DNA of 46,576 nt from Pseudooctadecabacter sp. (GCF_020627745.1 NZ_JAHDGE010000004.1:48606-95181), one strand, 5' to 3'; positions 10,933-20,267 are shown, counted from the stretch's first letter. Program-made: numbers and translations. Notes: generated by a model from the sequence alone, not told the origin.

Positions 10933-11435
10933 GGCAAAACCTCAGCGGCCATCAGCCCGCGTTTGCCCTCGATGGCCCGCAGCGCGATGGCTTCGCCGGG
11001 CAACAGATCAGCCAGACCAGCGCGACGCAAGACCTCGACATGCACAAAGACGTCAGCGGATTTGCCAAAGACATTCGCAAAGCCGAACCCCTTGGCCTTG
11101 TCGAACCACTTCACGCGGGCGGGCTCCACCGGCGTTCCGGCGATTTCGGCGGGGTCAAAATCCGCAAAATCAGACAGGGTCGCAACCGCAACATCTGATG
11201 GTTGGTCTATTGAGACCACATCGCTGGCCTGAAGCCCGCGATCGGTCTCCACCACATGCACGGTGATCTTTGCCCCCTCCGCCACGGAGCTTTGCCCAAA
11301 GTTGCGCAGCACGTTGGCATGAAGCAGGATATCCGGTCCGCCACTTTCGGCGACGATAAACCCGAAGCCCTTGGTTGGATCGAACCATTTCACTTGCCCC
11401 CCCACAGGGCGAGCGGTCGTCGTTTCATCAGTCAT
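10914..11435 (-). CDS. Double cold-shock-domain protein
   Basis: A 173-residue protein with two cold-shock domains joined by an acidic linker (about 80-105). Domain 1 (about 12-78) has VKWFDPTKGFGFIV and DILLHANVL; domain 2 (about 106-172) has VKWFDKAKGFGFANV and DVFVHVEVL. These are the RNP1 and RNP2 nucleic-acid-binding motifs. Single-domain members are about 68 residues; the tandem form is common in alphaproteobacteria. It should bind single-stranded RNA or DNA, perhaps as an RNA chaperone. It is the first gene of the pair with DUF192. Confidence 0.93.
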   Translation of the reverse strand: MTDETTTARPVGGQVKWFDPTKGFGFIVAESGGPDILLHANVLRNFGQSSVAEGAKITVHVVETDRGLQASDVVSIDQPSDVAVATLSDFADFDPAEIAGTPVEPARVKWFDKAKGFGFANVFGKSADVFVHVEVLRRAGLADLLPGEAIALRAIEGKRGLMAAEVLPWESAD

Positions 11436-11534
11436 TTTTTGTCCCCACCCACGCGTAATATTGTTGTGCGCGGGATCTCACTTGAGACTTACGGTGGACC
11501 CGAACGGCAAGAAATACAAGCGTTTCCGCCTCCA

Positions 11535-11557
11535 AATTTTCACGTCGCGTGAAAATT
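11535..11557 (-). terminator. AT-rich perfect hairpin at the pdxH stop
   Basis: AATTTTCACG and CGTGAAAATT pair over 10 bp around a TCG loop; the stem overlaps the first two bases of the pdxH stop triplet. It probably ends the pdxH transcript or separates it from the cold-shock operon 100 bases on. AT-rich hairpins of the same design sit in the repeat elements at 18634-18650 and 22938-22956. No clear T-run follows, so the terminator call is moderate. Confidence 0.55.
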
Positions 11558-12176
11558 ATGGGTTTAACCGGTCGATTTCCCAAGGGTCATTTCGACTTAT
11601 GCGGGACCACCTGAAACGATCATGCAACCGAAAGTCGCCATCGGCCCAAAATTCGATTTCCACGGGCGAGATTCGAAATCCCCCCCAGAAGGGCGGGCGA
11701 TCGGGGTTCGTGCCTCTGGTCGCCGTCACCTTGGCAACCTCCGCCACAAGGGCCGCGCGTGACGACAAAGGCGCCGACTGGTCTGACGCCCAAGCCCCCA
11801 GTCGACTTTTGAGACTCCGGGACGCAAAATACGCGTCTGCGGCCTCTCCGTCCTCCCGTGTGACGGTCCCGCGCACGCGAATTTGCCGTCTCAGGGATTT
11901 CCAGTGCATCACAAATGCGGCCTTTCCCGATGCGTCCAGTTCGCGTCCCTTCTGGCTGCCGTAATTGGTGTAAAAGACAAAGGCACCGTCGCCCTGCCCG
12001 TCGCTTTCCACATCTTTCAGCAGCACCATGCGCGCGTTGGGCAGCCCGTCCGCATCGACGGTGGACAAGGCAATCGCGTTGGGGTCATTGATTTCCGCCT
12101 CCGTGGCCTCCGCCATCCAGGTGCGCACGATCTCGAAGGGATCTTCGCCTGCAAATTTGCCGCTTCGGTCTGCCAT
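11556..12176 (-). CDS. pdxH: Pyridoxamine 5'-phosphate oxidase
   Basis: An FMN enzyme that oxidises pyridoxine or pyridoxamine 5'-phosphate to pyridoxal phosphate, the last step of vitamin B6 synthesis and salvage. The 206 residues include ARMVLLKD and [13 protein letters not shown] (FMN/phosphate contacts), RQIRVRG, and the C-terminal signature ending [19 protein letters not shown], close to the PdxH norm of RLxP. MADRSGKF at 12176 is a sensible start; the frame is open 15 codons further. It diverges from fabI. Confidence 0.95.
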   Translation of the reverse strand: MADRSGKFAGEDPFEIVRTWMAEATEAEINDPNAIALSTVDADGLPNARMVLLKDVESDGQGDGAFVFYTNYGSQKGRELDASGKAAFVMHWKSLRRQIRVRGTVTREDGEAADAYFASRSLKSRLGAWASDQSAPLSSRAALVAEVAKVTATRGTNPDRPPFWGGFRISPVEIEFWADGDFRLHDRFRWSRISRNDPWEIDRLNP

Positions 12177-12330
12177 GGTCTGTCCTATCCAACACTGCTT
12201 TGCCTTAAGGTGGCACCGCACCGAGGGACGTCAAGCAGCAAACGCCCGGTGTCTTGAAGCCCCCAGCCCTATCGCCTAAACCAAACCCACAAGACATTTA
12301 TCAGGCGCCGTCGGGGCCGAAAGGAAAGCT

Positions 12331-13143
12331 ATGTCATCCAATTTGATGCAGGGGAAACGCGGCCTGATTATGGGGCTGGCCAATGACAAATCCATCGCAT
12401 GGGGGATCGCCAAAGCCCTGTCCGAGGCCGGGGCCGAACTTGCGTTCTCCTACCAGGGCGAGGCGCTTAAAAAACGTGTGGGGCCGCTGGCGGAAAAGCT
12501 GGGCTCGGACATGGTGCTGCCCTGCGATGTGGCCGACGAGGCGTCCATTGACGCGCTGTTCCAAGGCATCAAGGAAAAATGGGAGACGATTGACTTCGTT
12601 GTCCATGCCATTGGCTTTTCAGACAAAAACGAATTGCGCGGCCGCTATGTGGACACCAGCCGCGACAATTTCATGATGACCATGGACATCTCGGTCTATT
12701 CCTTCACCTCCGTGATGCAGCGCGCCGAAAAGATGATGAACGCGGGCGGCAGCGCGATCACGCTGACCTATTATGGCGCCGAACGGATCATGCCCCATTA
12801 CAATGTCATGGGCGTGGCCAAAGCGGCCCTTGAGGCCTCCGTGCGCTACATGGCTGAGGATCTGGGCAAGGACGGCATCCGCGTCAATGCCATCTCGGCG
12901 GGTCCGATCAAGACTTTGGCCGCCTCCGGCATCGGCGATTTCCGCTACATTCTGAAGTGGAACGAATACAATTCACCCCTGCGCAAGAATGTGACCATTG
13001 ATGAGGTCGGCGGCTCCGCCCTCTATCTTTTGTCCGACCTCAGCGCGGGTGTGACCGGTGAGACCCACCACGTCGATGCGGGCTACCACGTGGTCGGCAT
13101 GAAAGCCGTCGACGCCCCCGACATGTCCCCCAACAAGGATTGA
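12331..13143 (+). CDS. fabI: Enoyl-[acyl-carrier-protein] reductase (NADH)
   Basis: Reduces the enoyl-ACP double bond in the last step of each fatty-acid elongation cycle; target of triclosan-type inhibitors in other bacteria. At 270 residues it is typical. It starts with the FabI nucleotide motif [20 protein letters not shown]. The catalytic Tyr157 and Lys164 are seen in [26 protein letters not shown] stands about seven bases before the ATG. It is followed after four bases by gpt on the same strand. Confidence 0.96.
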   Translation: MSSNLMQGKRGLIMGLANDKSIAWGIAKALSEAGAELAFSYQGEALKKRVGPLAEKLGSDMVLPCDVADEASIDALFQGIKEKWETIDFVVHAIGFSDKNELRGRYVDTSRDNFMMTMDISVYSFTSVMQRAEKMMNAGGSAITLTYYGAERIMPHYNVMGVAKAALEASVRYMAEDLGKDGIRVNAISAGPIKTLAASGIGDFRYILKWNEYNSPLRKNVTIDEVGGSALYLLSDLSAGVTGETHHVDAGYHVVGMKAVDAPDMSPNKD

Positions 13144-13147
13144 TCCC

Positions 13148-13678
13148 ATGAGCACCAGCCCAGAGGGCCGCCTGCCCCACGAAAAAGGCTTCCACATCTC
13201 ATGGGACCAAATCCACCGCGACAGCCGCGCCCTGGCATGGCGGCTGGATGGCAAAGGCCCCGATGACGGCGCCTGGCGCGCGGTGGTGGCGATCACCCGT
13301 GGCGGGATGGCGCCTGCGATGATCGTGGCGCGCGAACTGGACGTGCGCACGGTCGATACCATTTCCGTGGTGTCCTACCATTCGGGCGGCGGGGCCGCGG
13401 ACCAACGGCGCGAGGCACAAGTCCTGAAATCGCCTGACACGGACATGATGGGCGACGGCACCGGCATCCTGATCATTGATGACCTTGTCGACAGCGGCAA
13501 AACCCTCGAACTGGTGCGCAGCCTCTACCCGAAGGCGCATTTCGCCACCGTTTATGCCAAACCCGAAGGCGAGCCGCAGGTGGACACCTTCATCACCGGC
13601 GTCAGCCAGGATACGTGGATTTTTTTCCCGTGGGACATGGCCTTGCAATATGTCGAACCTTACCGGGGTAAGGACTAG
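13148..13678 (+). CDS. gpt: Xanthine-guanine phosphoribosyltransferase
   Basis: Salvages xanthine and guanine to nucleotides with PRPP. The 176-residue protein carries [21 protein letters not shown] and the PRPP-binding loop [13 protein letters not shown]. The C-terminal part [17 protein letters not shown] resembles E. coli Gpt (152 residues), and here there is a slightly longer N-terminus. It starts four bases after fabI and is probably co-transcribed. A composite hairpin begins 13 bases after its stop. Confidence 0.93.
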   Translation: MSTSPEGRLPHEKGFHISWDQIHRDSRALAWRLDGKGPDDGAWRAVVAITRGGMAPAMIVARELDVRTVDTISVVSYHSGGGAADQRREAQVLKSPDTDMMGDGTGILIIDDLVDSGKTLELVRSLYPKAHFATVYAKPEGEPQVDTFITGVSQDTWIFFPWDMALQYVEPYRGKD

Positions 13679-13690
13679 ACGCCGATCGGC

Positions 13691-13772
13691 CCTCCGGGGG
13701 GAGTTTTCCGGGCCAGATGAAACAGGGGACCACGCCCTCCTTCATCTTGGCCGATACAACTCCCGCCGGAGG
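13691..13772 (+). other. Composite hairpin between gpt and aminotransferase
   Basis: An outer stem pairs CCTCCGGGGGGAGTT (13691-13705) with AACTCCCGCCGGAGG (13758-13772), 14 of 15 positions. Inside it GGCCAGATGAA (13711-13721) pairs with TTCATCTTGGCC (13741-13752, one bulge), and AGGG with CCCT at the tip. A competing helix ATCGGCC (13685-13691) with GGCCGAT (13749-13755) is also possible. No T-run follows. It could be a processing or termination structure, or a member of the dispersed repeat family seen elsewhere in the window. Confidence 0.6.
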
Positions 13773-13803
13773 CATCCCGCACTCTCAACCTCGGAGCCTC
13801 CAG

Positions 13804-15000
13804 ATGACTGTTGCGCGCACCCAGACCACCTTTTCGCCCCCCGTGATGGAGGCGCGCCGCTGGCTGGAAGGGGTGGATTTCGCAGACACGCCCCTCATAA
13901 ATGTCAGCCAGGCAGCACCCGTAGACCCGCCGCCGCTGGCCCTGCGTCAGGAACTGGCGCGGATCGTCGTTGAAGACGACGAAAGTCATCTCTACGGGCC
14001 TGTTCTGGGTCTGCCGGAGCTGCGCGCAAAGGTGGCCGCCGATTGGTCGGCTTCTTACGGGGGGAAGATTGAGGCCGCGCATGTGGCGATCACATCAGGC
14101 TGCAATCAGGCGTTTACGGCGGCGATTTCAACTTTATGCGCCGAGGGCGATGAGGTCATCCTGCCGGTGCCGTATTATTTCAACCACCGCATGTGGCTGG
14201 ACATGGCAGGTGTGCGCACGGTCCCGTTGGAGCCGCATGACGCCTTGGTGCCCAGTGCCGAGGACGCAGCCGCCCTGATCACTGACCGCACCCGCGCGAT
14301 TGTTCTGGTCACGCCCAACAACCCCGGCGGGGTCGAATATCCGGCCGCCACGGTGCAGGCTTTTGCCGCCCTCGCGCGGTCGAAGGGCCTCGCCTTGATC
14401 ATCGACGAAACCTACCGCGACTTTGACAGCCGCGTCGCCACCACCGGCGATCTGGCCGCCAATGGCGCGCCGCATCCCCTGTTCGAGGACCCCGACTGGG
14501 ACGAAACGCTGATCCATCTTTACTCCTTCTCCAAGGCCTACCGTCTGACGGGCCACCGCGTCGGCGCGATGATCGCGTCCCGGGCGCGACTGGCGGAGGT
14601 GGAAAAGTTCCTCGACACCGTCACCATCTGCCCCAACCAGCTGGGCCAGCGCGCTGCCCTGTGGGGCATGCAGAATCTTGGTGACTGGCTGGCAGGGGAA
14701 CGGCTTGAAATTCTCGACAGGCGCGCCGCGATAGAAGAACAGATGCCAAGGCTCACCGCGACGGGATGGGCACTGGAGGGGTGCGGTGCCTATTTTGCCT
14801 ATCTGAAACATCCCTTTGATGTCCCATCGGATGAGCTGGCCAAAACACTGGTGCAGGACGCGAGCGTTCTTACCCTTCCGGGGACAATGTTTATGCCTTC
14901 GGGCGGCGGCACCCGTCATCTGCGCGTGGCCTTTGCCAACGTCGACCGCGCCGGGATCACCGCTTTGTTCGACCGTTTGGTGGCCTTCACCCCGCGCTAG
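13804..15000 (+). CDS. Class I/II pyridoxal-phosphate aminotransferase
   Basis: A 398-residue fold-type I PLP enzyme. Landmarks are the substrate loop ESHLYGPVLGLPELR, TSGCNQAF, VTPNNPGGVEYP, the IIDETYRDF strand with the PLP-pyridine Asp, and the Schiff-base lysine in LYSFSKAYRLTGHRVG. The C-terminus holds RHLRVAFANVD with the carboxylate-binding Arg. Substrate is not clear; aspartate or other amino acids are possible. The frame is open to an ATG at 13717, but that start lies inside the composite hairpin and adds an unusual peptide, so ATG 13804 is preferred although its ribosome site is weak. Confidence 0.87.
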   Translation: MTVARTQTTFSPPVMEARRWLEGVDFADTPLINVSQAAPVDPPPLALRQELARIVVEDDESHLYGPVLGLPELRAKVAADWSASYGGKIEAAHVAITSGCNQAFTAAISTLCAEGDEVILPVPYYFNHRMWLDMAGVRTVPLEPHDALVPSAEDAAALITDRTRAIVLVTPNNPGGVEYPAATVQAFAALARSKGLALIIDETYRDFDSRVATTGDLAANGAPHPLFEDPDWDETLIHLYSFSKAYRLTGHRVGAMIASRARLAEVEKFLDTVTICPNQLGQRAALWGMQNLGDWLAGERLEILDRRAAIEEQMPRLTATGWALEGCGAYFAYLKHPFDVPSDELAKTLVQDASVLTLPGTMFMPSGGGTRHLRVAFANVDRAGITALFDRLVAFTPR

Positions 15001-15072
15001 GTCCAACACCGCTTGCACCCCGCCCATCCCCCGCCTATTCAGGTGCAAACGTGATTTCAGGGGCGTCTCGAC

Positions 15073-16917
15073 ATGGCCAAAGCAGGCAAAACACGGAACT
15101 TCTTTGTGTGGATCATCATGGGTCTGCTGTTCGTGGGTCTTATGGGCTTTGGCGCCACGGGGCTGTCGGGCACGGTGCGCGCTATCGGCACCGCAGGGGA
15201 CAAGCCGATTGCGGCGCAGACATATTACCTTGAACTGCAAAACCGGATTGCCTCCGCTTCGGCCCAGCAGGGCCGCCAGATTTCCTTCCCCGAGGCTGAG
15301 GCGCAGGGTATCCCCGCCACCGCCCTTCAGGTGGTTGTGGGCCAGCGGTCGCTGGATGACGAAGCCGCTGATCTTGGCCTGTCAGTGGGCGACCGTGTGA
15401 TCAGCGAACAGGTGCTGGCCAATCCCGCGTTCAGGGGACTTGATGGATCTTTCGATCGCGCCCAATACCGCGAGGCGCTGTCGCGTTCGGGACTCAGCGT
15501 GCGCGAATATGAAAGCACCCTGCGCGATCAGGCCACCCGCGCTATGGTGCAGGGCGCTGTGTTCACCGGCATCCCCGCCCCGTTGACCTATGCCGAAACA
15601 CTGGCCCAGTTTTCGCGCGAAGGCCGGACTTTTACATGGGCCCCCTTGGCGGATGCAGATGTTGAAGTCACCCTGCCCGAGCCGTCCGAGGAAGATTTGC
15701 AGACCCATTATGAGGCAAACCCCGATCTTTACCGCACGCCGGAAACCCGCCAGATCCGCTACGTCTGGCTGACGCCCGACATGATCCAGGACGATGTTCC
15801 GGTGGATGAAGACGAATTGCGCGCCGAATATGAAGCCCGTCTGGAAGAATTCCAGCAACCCGAACGCCGTCTGGTCGAACGGCTGGTGTTTTCCGATGAA
15901 GAGGCTGCGGCGGAGGCTTTGGCCCAGATCGAAGCCGGTGAGACGACGTTCCCCGATCTGGTGGCCGAACGCGGCCTGACCCTGAACGATGTGGACATCG
16001 GCGATGTAACCGAGGCACAGATGGACGACGCAGGCCCCGCGATCTTTGCCGCAGAAACCGGCGACACCGTTGGCCCCTTCCCGTCCGATCTGGGACCGGC
16101 GCTGTTTCGCATGAACGCCATTCTGGCCGCGCGCAACATCACCTTTGAACAGGCCCTGCCCGACCTGCGCGAAGATCAGGCCGCCGCCCGCGCGCGCCGC
16201 CTGATCGAAGACCAGATCGACCCGATCACCAACCTGCTGGCCGGGGGCGCACAGCTGTCGGACGTGGCAGAGCAGACGGAAATGCAGCTGGGTGAGATCA
16301 CGTGGACCACCGAAGTCACCGACGGCATCGCCGCCTACGCCAGCTTCCGTGAGGTTGCGGCGGCCACCGATGTGGGCGATTTCGCCGAGGTGGAGGAGCT
16401 GGACGACGGCGGCCTTTTCGCGCTTGAGGTGACTGACATCACCGCCCCCATGGTGCCCCCGCTGGATGATATCCGCGCCGATGTGATCGCCGGATGGGAG
16501 GCCGAGGCCACGGCCCAAGCTATCGTGGATGAGGCCGAGGCGCGCGCAGCCCAACTGCGCGAGGGGCTGGAATTTGCGGCCCTCGATCTTGACGCCGTGC
16601 AGGAAACCGACCTTACGCGGCGCGGGTTCGTCAATGGCACGCCGCCCACCTTCCTGACGGAGGTTTTCACTATGGAACCGGGCGATGTGCGTGTGCTGGA
16701 CAACACTGGCGGGGCAATCATCGTGCGTCTGGACGAGGTGACTGCAGCCGACGACACCGACAGTGCCTTTGCCGCCGAAGTCGCGTCGATTGCCGAAAGC
16801 ACCAGCCAGGGCATCGCGCAGGACATCTACGAACTCTATACCCGCAACATTCAGGTCAACACGGATGTGAACCTGAATCAGGCCGCGATCAATGCCATCC
16901 ACTCGAACTTCCGGTAA
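15073..16917 (+). CDS. PpiD-like membrane-anchored peptidyl-prolyl isomerase/chaperone
   Basis: A 614-residue periplasmic chaperone anchored by one N-terminal membrane helix (about 11-35, VWIIMGLLFVGLMGFGATG). A SurA/PpiD-like N-terminal chaperone region follows (to about 170). A parvulin-like stretch lies at about 215-360, with RQIRYVWLTPDMI and FPDLVAERGLTLNDVDIGDV. The C-terminal half is acidic. The protein should help fold exported proteins. Three bases separate its stop from trpE, so trpE is read from this transcript and there is no room for a trp leader between them. Confidence 0.88.
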   Translation: MAKAGKTRNFFVWIIMGLLFVGLMGFGATGLSGTVRAIGTAGDKPIAAQTYYLELQNRIASASAQQGRQISFPEAEAQGIPATALQVVVGQRSLDDEAADLGLSVGDRVISEQVLANPAFRGLDGSFDRAQYREALSRSGLSVREYESTLRDQATRAMVQGAVFTGIPAPLTYAETLAQFSREGRTFTWAPLADADVEVTLPEPSEEDLQTHYEANPDLYRTPETRQIRYVWLTPDMIQDDVPVDEDELRAEYEARLEEFQQPERRLVERLVFSDEEAAAEALAQIEAGETTFPDLVAERGLTLNDVDIGDVTEAQMDDAGPAIFAAETGDTVGPFPSDLGPALFRMNAILAARNITFEQALPDLREDQAAARARRLIEDQIDPITNLLAGGAQLSDVAEQTEMQLGEITWTTEVTDGIAAYASFREVAAATDVGDFAEVEELDDGGLFALEVTDITAPMVPPLDDIRADVIAGWEAEATAQAIVDEAEARAAQLREGLEFAALDLDAVQETDLTRRGFVNGTPPTFLTEVFTMEPGDVRVLDNTGGAIIVRLDEVTAADDTDSAFAAEVASIAESTSQGIAQDIYELYTRNIQVNTDVNLNQAAINAIHSNFR

Positions 16918-16920
16918 GAC

Positions 16921-18423
16921 ATGACGCCTGATTTCCAGACCTTTGCGCAGGGCTTTGACGCCGGACGCCACCAGATCGTCTACACGCGGCTGACGGCCGA
17001 TCTGGACACGCCGGTGTCGCTGATGCTGAAACTGAATGGCGCGGGCAAACATGCGTTCTTGCTAGAATCCGTCACGGGTGGCGAAGTGCGCGGCCGTTAT
17101 TCCATCGTCGGCATGAAACCCGATCTGATCTGGGACTGTCACGGCACCACAAGCCGCGTCAACCGCCAGGCGCGGTTCGATGACGACGCGTTTGAAGACC
17201 AGCAGGGCGATCCGCTGGACAATTTGCGCGCGTTGATCGCCGAAAGCCGCATTGATCTGCCTGAGGATTTGCCCCCTGCATCGGCAGGGCTGTTCGGCTA
17301 TCTGGGCTACGATATGATCCGTCTGGTGGAACATCTGCCCGACGTGAACCCCGACCCGCTTGGCCTGCCCGATGCGGTGCTGCTGCGGCCCTCGGTGGTG
17401 GCTGTTCTGGACGGGGTAAAGGGCGAGGTGATCCTCGTGGCCCCCGCCTATGCAGGCACCGGTCAATCCGCCAAAGCCGCCTATGCGCAGGCCGCCGAAC
17501 GGGTGATGGACGCGCAACGGGCGCTGGAATTGCCTGTGCCCGCCGCCGAACTGGCCAGTTTTGAGGACAGCACCGAGGCTGAACCTGTGTCCAATTTCAC
17601 CAAGGACGGCTACATGGCCGCGGTGGAAAAGGCCAAGGACTACATCCGCGCCGGTGATATCTTTCAGGTGGTGCCCGCCCAACGCTGGACCCAGACGTTC
17701 CGCGAACCGCCTTTCGCGCTTTACCGCTCCTTGCGCCGCACCAACCCGTCGCCGTTCATGTTCTTTTTCAACTACGGCGGCTATCACATTATCGGGGCCA
17801 GTCCCGAAATTCTGGTGCGGGTCTTTGGCAATGAGGTGACGATCCGCCCCATCGCAGGCACCCGCCCCCGTGGCGCGACCCCCGAAGAGGACCGCGCGAA
17901 CGAGGCTGATCTGATGGCCGACCAGAAGGAACTGGCCGAACATCTGATGCTGCTGGATCTGGGGCGCAACGACACCGGCAAGGTCAGCAAAATCGGCACC
18001 GTCCGCCCGACCCAGCAATTCATCATCGAACGCTACAGCCATGTGATGCACATTGTCAGCAATGTGGTCGGTGAACTGGCCGACGATCAAGACGCGCTCA
18101 GCGCCTTTTTTGCCGGTATGCCCGCAGGCACCGTGTCCGGCGCGCCCAAGGTCCGCGCGATGGAGATTATCGACGAACTGGAACCCGAAAAGCGCGGCAT
18201 CTACGGCGGTGGCTGCGGGTACTTCAGCGCCAACGGCGACATGGACATGTGCATTGCCCTGCGCACGGCGGTGTTGAAGGACGACCAGCTGTATATTCAG
18301 GCGGGCGGCGGTGTGGTCTATGACAGCGATCCGGAGGCGGAATATATGGAGACGGTGCACAAATCCAACGCCATCCGCCGCGCCGCAGCCGATGCCGCCA
18401 CCTTCAGGGGTGGCAATTCATGA
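16921..18423 (+). CDS. trpE: Anthranilate synthase component I
   Basis: Makes anthranilate from chorismate using ammonia supplied by TrpG; first committed step of tryptophan synthesis. It has 500 residues. The N-terminal regulatory part includes LLESVTGGEVRGRYSIVG, the LLES-type element of tryptophan feedback sites. The catalytic chorismate-binding domain runs from about 225, with AGDIFQVVPAQRW, PIAGTRPRGATPEED, LMLLDLGRNDTGKVS and GCGYFSANGDMD. It is expressed from the ppiD transcript. trpG is 2 kb away past a leftward gene, so the two subunits are not co-transcribed directly. Confidence 0.97.
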   Translation: MTPDFQTFAQGFDAGRHQIVYTRLTADLDTPVSLMLKLNGAGKHAFLLESVTGGEVRGRYSIVGMKPDLIWDCHGTTSRVNRQARFDDDAFEDQQGDPLDNLRALIAESRIDLPEDLPPASAGLFGYLGYDMIRLVEHLPDVNPDPLGLPDAVLLRPSVVAVLDGVKGEVILVAPAYAGTGQSAKAAYAQAAERVMDAQRALELPVPAAELASFEDSTEAEPVSNFTKDGYMAAVEKAKDYIRAGDIFQVVPAQRWTQTFREPPFALYRSLRRTNPSPFMFFFNYGGYHIIGASPEILVRVFGNEVTIRPIAGTRPRGATPEEDRANEADLMADQKELAEHLMLLDLGRNDTGKVSKIGTVRPTQQFIIERYSHVMHIVSNVVGELADDQDALSAFFAGMPAGTVSGAPKVRAMEIIDELEPEKRGIYGGGCGYFSANGDMDMCIALRTAVLKDDQLYIQAGGGVVYDSDPEAEYMETVHKSNAIRRAAADAATFRGGNS

Positions 18424-18426
18424 CTA

Positions 18427-18670
18427 TGTGGAACGGACAGGCCGATCCGGCCTGAGACGTCCCGCTGGGGCCCGCTCTAGGACGGGTTTGGACATCGCCC
18501 GTTCTCGCCTGAAATCCTCCATTGGAGGCTTTACGGGACGGCTTGAATTCTCTGGTTCTAAAATACCTAAAATCGACCCTATCCGACAGGCCGAACCGCG
18601 CCTGAACGGCGGCGCCCATTCCAACGCACCGCTAAAATTCGTAGAATTTTAGCCCCGCCCGCCGCAGGCG
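18427..18670. repeat. Modular 56/57-bp tandem repeat array, copy B
   Basis: Starts four bases after trpE. On the minus strand, units start at 18539 (56 bp) and 18483 (57 bp), with a cap CTCTGGTTCTAAAATACC at 18550-18567 (plus-strand reading). The hairpin is TCCTCC-ATT-GGAGG, in place of the arms seen in copies A and C. Beyond the cap lies an AT-rich hairpin AAAATTC-GTA-GAATTTT (18634-18650) followed by CCCCGCCCGCCGCAGGCG (18653-18670). That last block is identical to one in copy C. No gene is present in 18424-18686. Confidence 0.85.
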
Positions 18671-18686
18671 CCGATCGCAGATCGTC

Positions 18687-20267
18687 CTATTGCGCCGTTA
18701 GAACAGCGCTCAGCGGGACCAACGCAACCTGATCCCCGCCATTGGCGGTCCCCCACAAAATCAGCGCGGAAATCGTGTCGGGCCGCACCCGGCCCACCAG
18801 CACCACGCCGGTGTTCTGACGTGCGCGGAACGCGGCCTGATCCACAAAGCGGCGGATGACACGGGCATCCTGATCGTCCGGGTCCAGATCGCGGTAGATC
18901 GTGGCAGCGGGCACGCCCGATTGTTCGGCTGCGCGTCCGGCCATGTTCAGCCCCTGCGACACGGTCACAAACCCGCGCCCCTGATCGGCCAGAATGTCCA
19001 TTGCCTGCGCAGTAACGTCCCTGTCCGATTGCAGCCCTCCCTGACCCATGTCGATAACGGCGATAGCCTCGGGCAGGGCCGCGAACACACTTTCAAAAGT
19101 GACTTCCACATCCTGCGGACGCGCCCCGTCCGGCAAATTGGCCATTACCGCCACCTCGTACCCGCTGTCGCGATAGGCTTGCATGGCCTCCGGCGCATCA
19201 GCACGCGCGGCATCCAGAATGATCGTCACCGGAAACGGCAGGCCAGACAACGCCGCAGCCGCCGCGGACATGGACCCGTCGTCAATCAGGGCCACAGACA
19301 TCAGCGGCTTTCCCGCAGGGTCCGGATAGGTCGCCGCAAAGCGGGTCAGCGCATCGCTGGGCGGCGGGGCAGCAGGGGTGGTGGCGTCCTCGGCGGGGGG
19401 GGCCTCGGACGCAGGACGGCGCACAGTGACACCGGTGTCGCGGTCACTCAACAGCGTGTTTCCATCCCCCTGCAGCTGGATCCGCGGGGCCGCCGGTGTG
19501 GCCAGCGCCAGATCATCCGCCTGTACCGGATCCTCGCCAGGGGCCTCTTGCGCGCCGGTTTGTGGCAGATCAACGACAAAGACATCCTCTTGCGGGGCCA
19601 CGTCATCTGCACCCGCACCCGTTTCCACGTCACCCTCGCTTGCGGCATCCGCTTGTGCTCCGGCGTCTGCATCGCGGCCCGCGCCGGTTTGCGCCGTGGC
19701 GTCCGCCGTCTCCTCGCCCGTGGTGTCCTCATTCGCCGCCTCAGGTTCGGGCGCGGGCTCATCGGGTTCGTCCACCAGAACAGGGGCCGCAGGCGCGGTC
19801 GAAACAGTCAGATCGGCCTCCGTGGCGGGCACTTGCGGGGCCAGTGACTGCGGATTGGGCAGGACCGGATCAACCGGCTCGGCCACAACACCTGCTGGCT
19901 GGGATGTCCGGGGCGCTTGCAATGTGCCCTCAATCGACACGACATCGGGTTCGTCCAGCGGATCGGTGTCCGCACGCGGCGCGGTCGCATCAGCGTCTTG
20001 CGCTGCCGGACTTGCGGGTTCCGTTGCCGCCGCTTCCGCGCCGGGCAAAGCGGGGGCCACCGGTTCATCAATACTCAGACTTCCCACAGGCGTTGACGGC
20101 CCGTCCTCTTCCACCGTCGCGGGCGTGTCTTCAACCTCGGGCGCAGTCACCAACGGAGGCGCGGGCGGCGTCAGACCTGCTGGCTGCTCACTGACCACGG
20201 ACACCACCGACAAGGCCAGCACAGACACCAGCCCGCCGGTCACGATCCCACCTAAAAATCCCTGCAT
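18687..20267 (-). CDS. Divergent polysaccharide deacetylase (YibQ/DUF610-like) with long acidic linker
   Basis: A 526-residue protein, probably anchored by an N-terminal helix (MQGFLGGIVTGGLVSVLALSVVSVV). Residues from about 30 to 310 are a low-complexity Ala/Pro/Asp/Glu-rich linker. The last 210 residues form a divergent polysaccharide deacetylase domain of the YibQ family. It begins LMSVALIDDGSMS and includes PFPVTIILDA, YEVAVMANLPDGA and IAVIDMGQGG. Start ATG 20267 has GAAGGG upstream; the frame is open to 20387 without a signal. Family members act in the envelope, some with EnvC-type amidase regulators. It lies between trpE and trpG on the other strand. Confidence 0.85.
   Translation of the reverse strand: MQGFLGGIVTGGLVSVLALSVVSVVSEQPAGLTPPAPPLVTAPEVEDTPATVEEDGPSTPVGSLSIDEPVAPALPGAEAAATEPASPAAQDADATAPRADTDPLDEPDVVSIEGTLQAPRTSQPAGVVAEPVDPVLPNPQSLAPQVPATEADLTVSTAPAAPVLVDEPDEPAPEPEAANEDTTGEETADATAQTGAGRDADAGAQADAASEGDVETGAGADDVAPQEDVFVVDLPQTGAQEAPGEDPVQADDLALATPAAPRIQLQGDGNTLLSDRDTGVTVRRPASEAPPAEDATTPAAPPPSDALTRFAATYPDPAGKPLMSVALIDDGSMSAAAAALSGLPFPVTIILDAARADAPEAMQAYRDSGYEVAVMANLPDGARPQDVEVTFESVFAALPEAIAVIDMGQGGLQSDRDVTAQAMDILADQGRGFVTVSQGLNMAGRAAEQSGVPAATIYRDLDPDDQDARVIRRFVDQAAFRARQNTGVVLVGRVRPDTISALILWGTANGGDQVALVPLSAVLTAQ

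Noticed and set aside
13717..13803. Upstream start for the aminotransferase
   Set aside because: It lies inside a strong hairpin and adds 29 residues not typical of the family; ATG 13804 is preferred.
16918..16920. trp leader/attenuator before trpE
   Set aside because: Only three bases separate ppiD and trpE, so no leader peptide or attenuator fits there.
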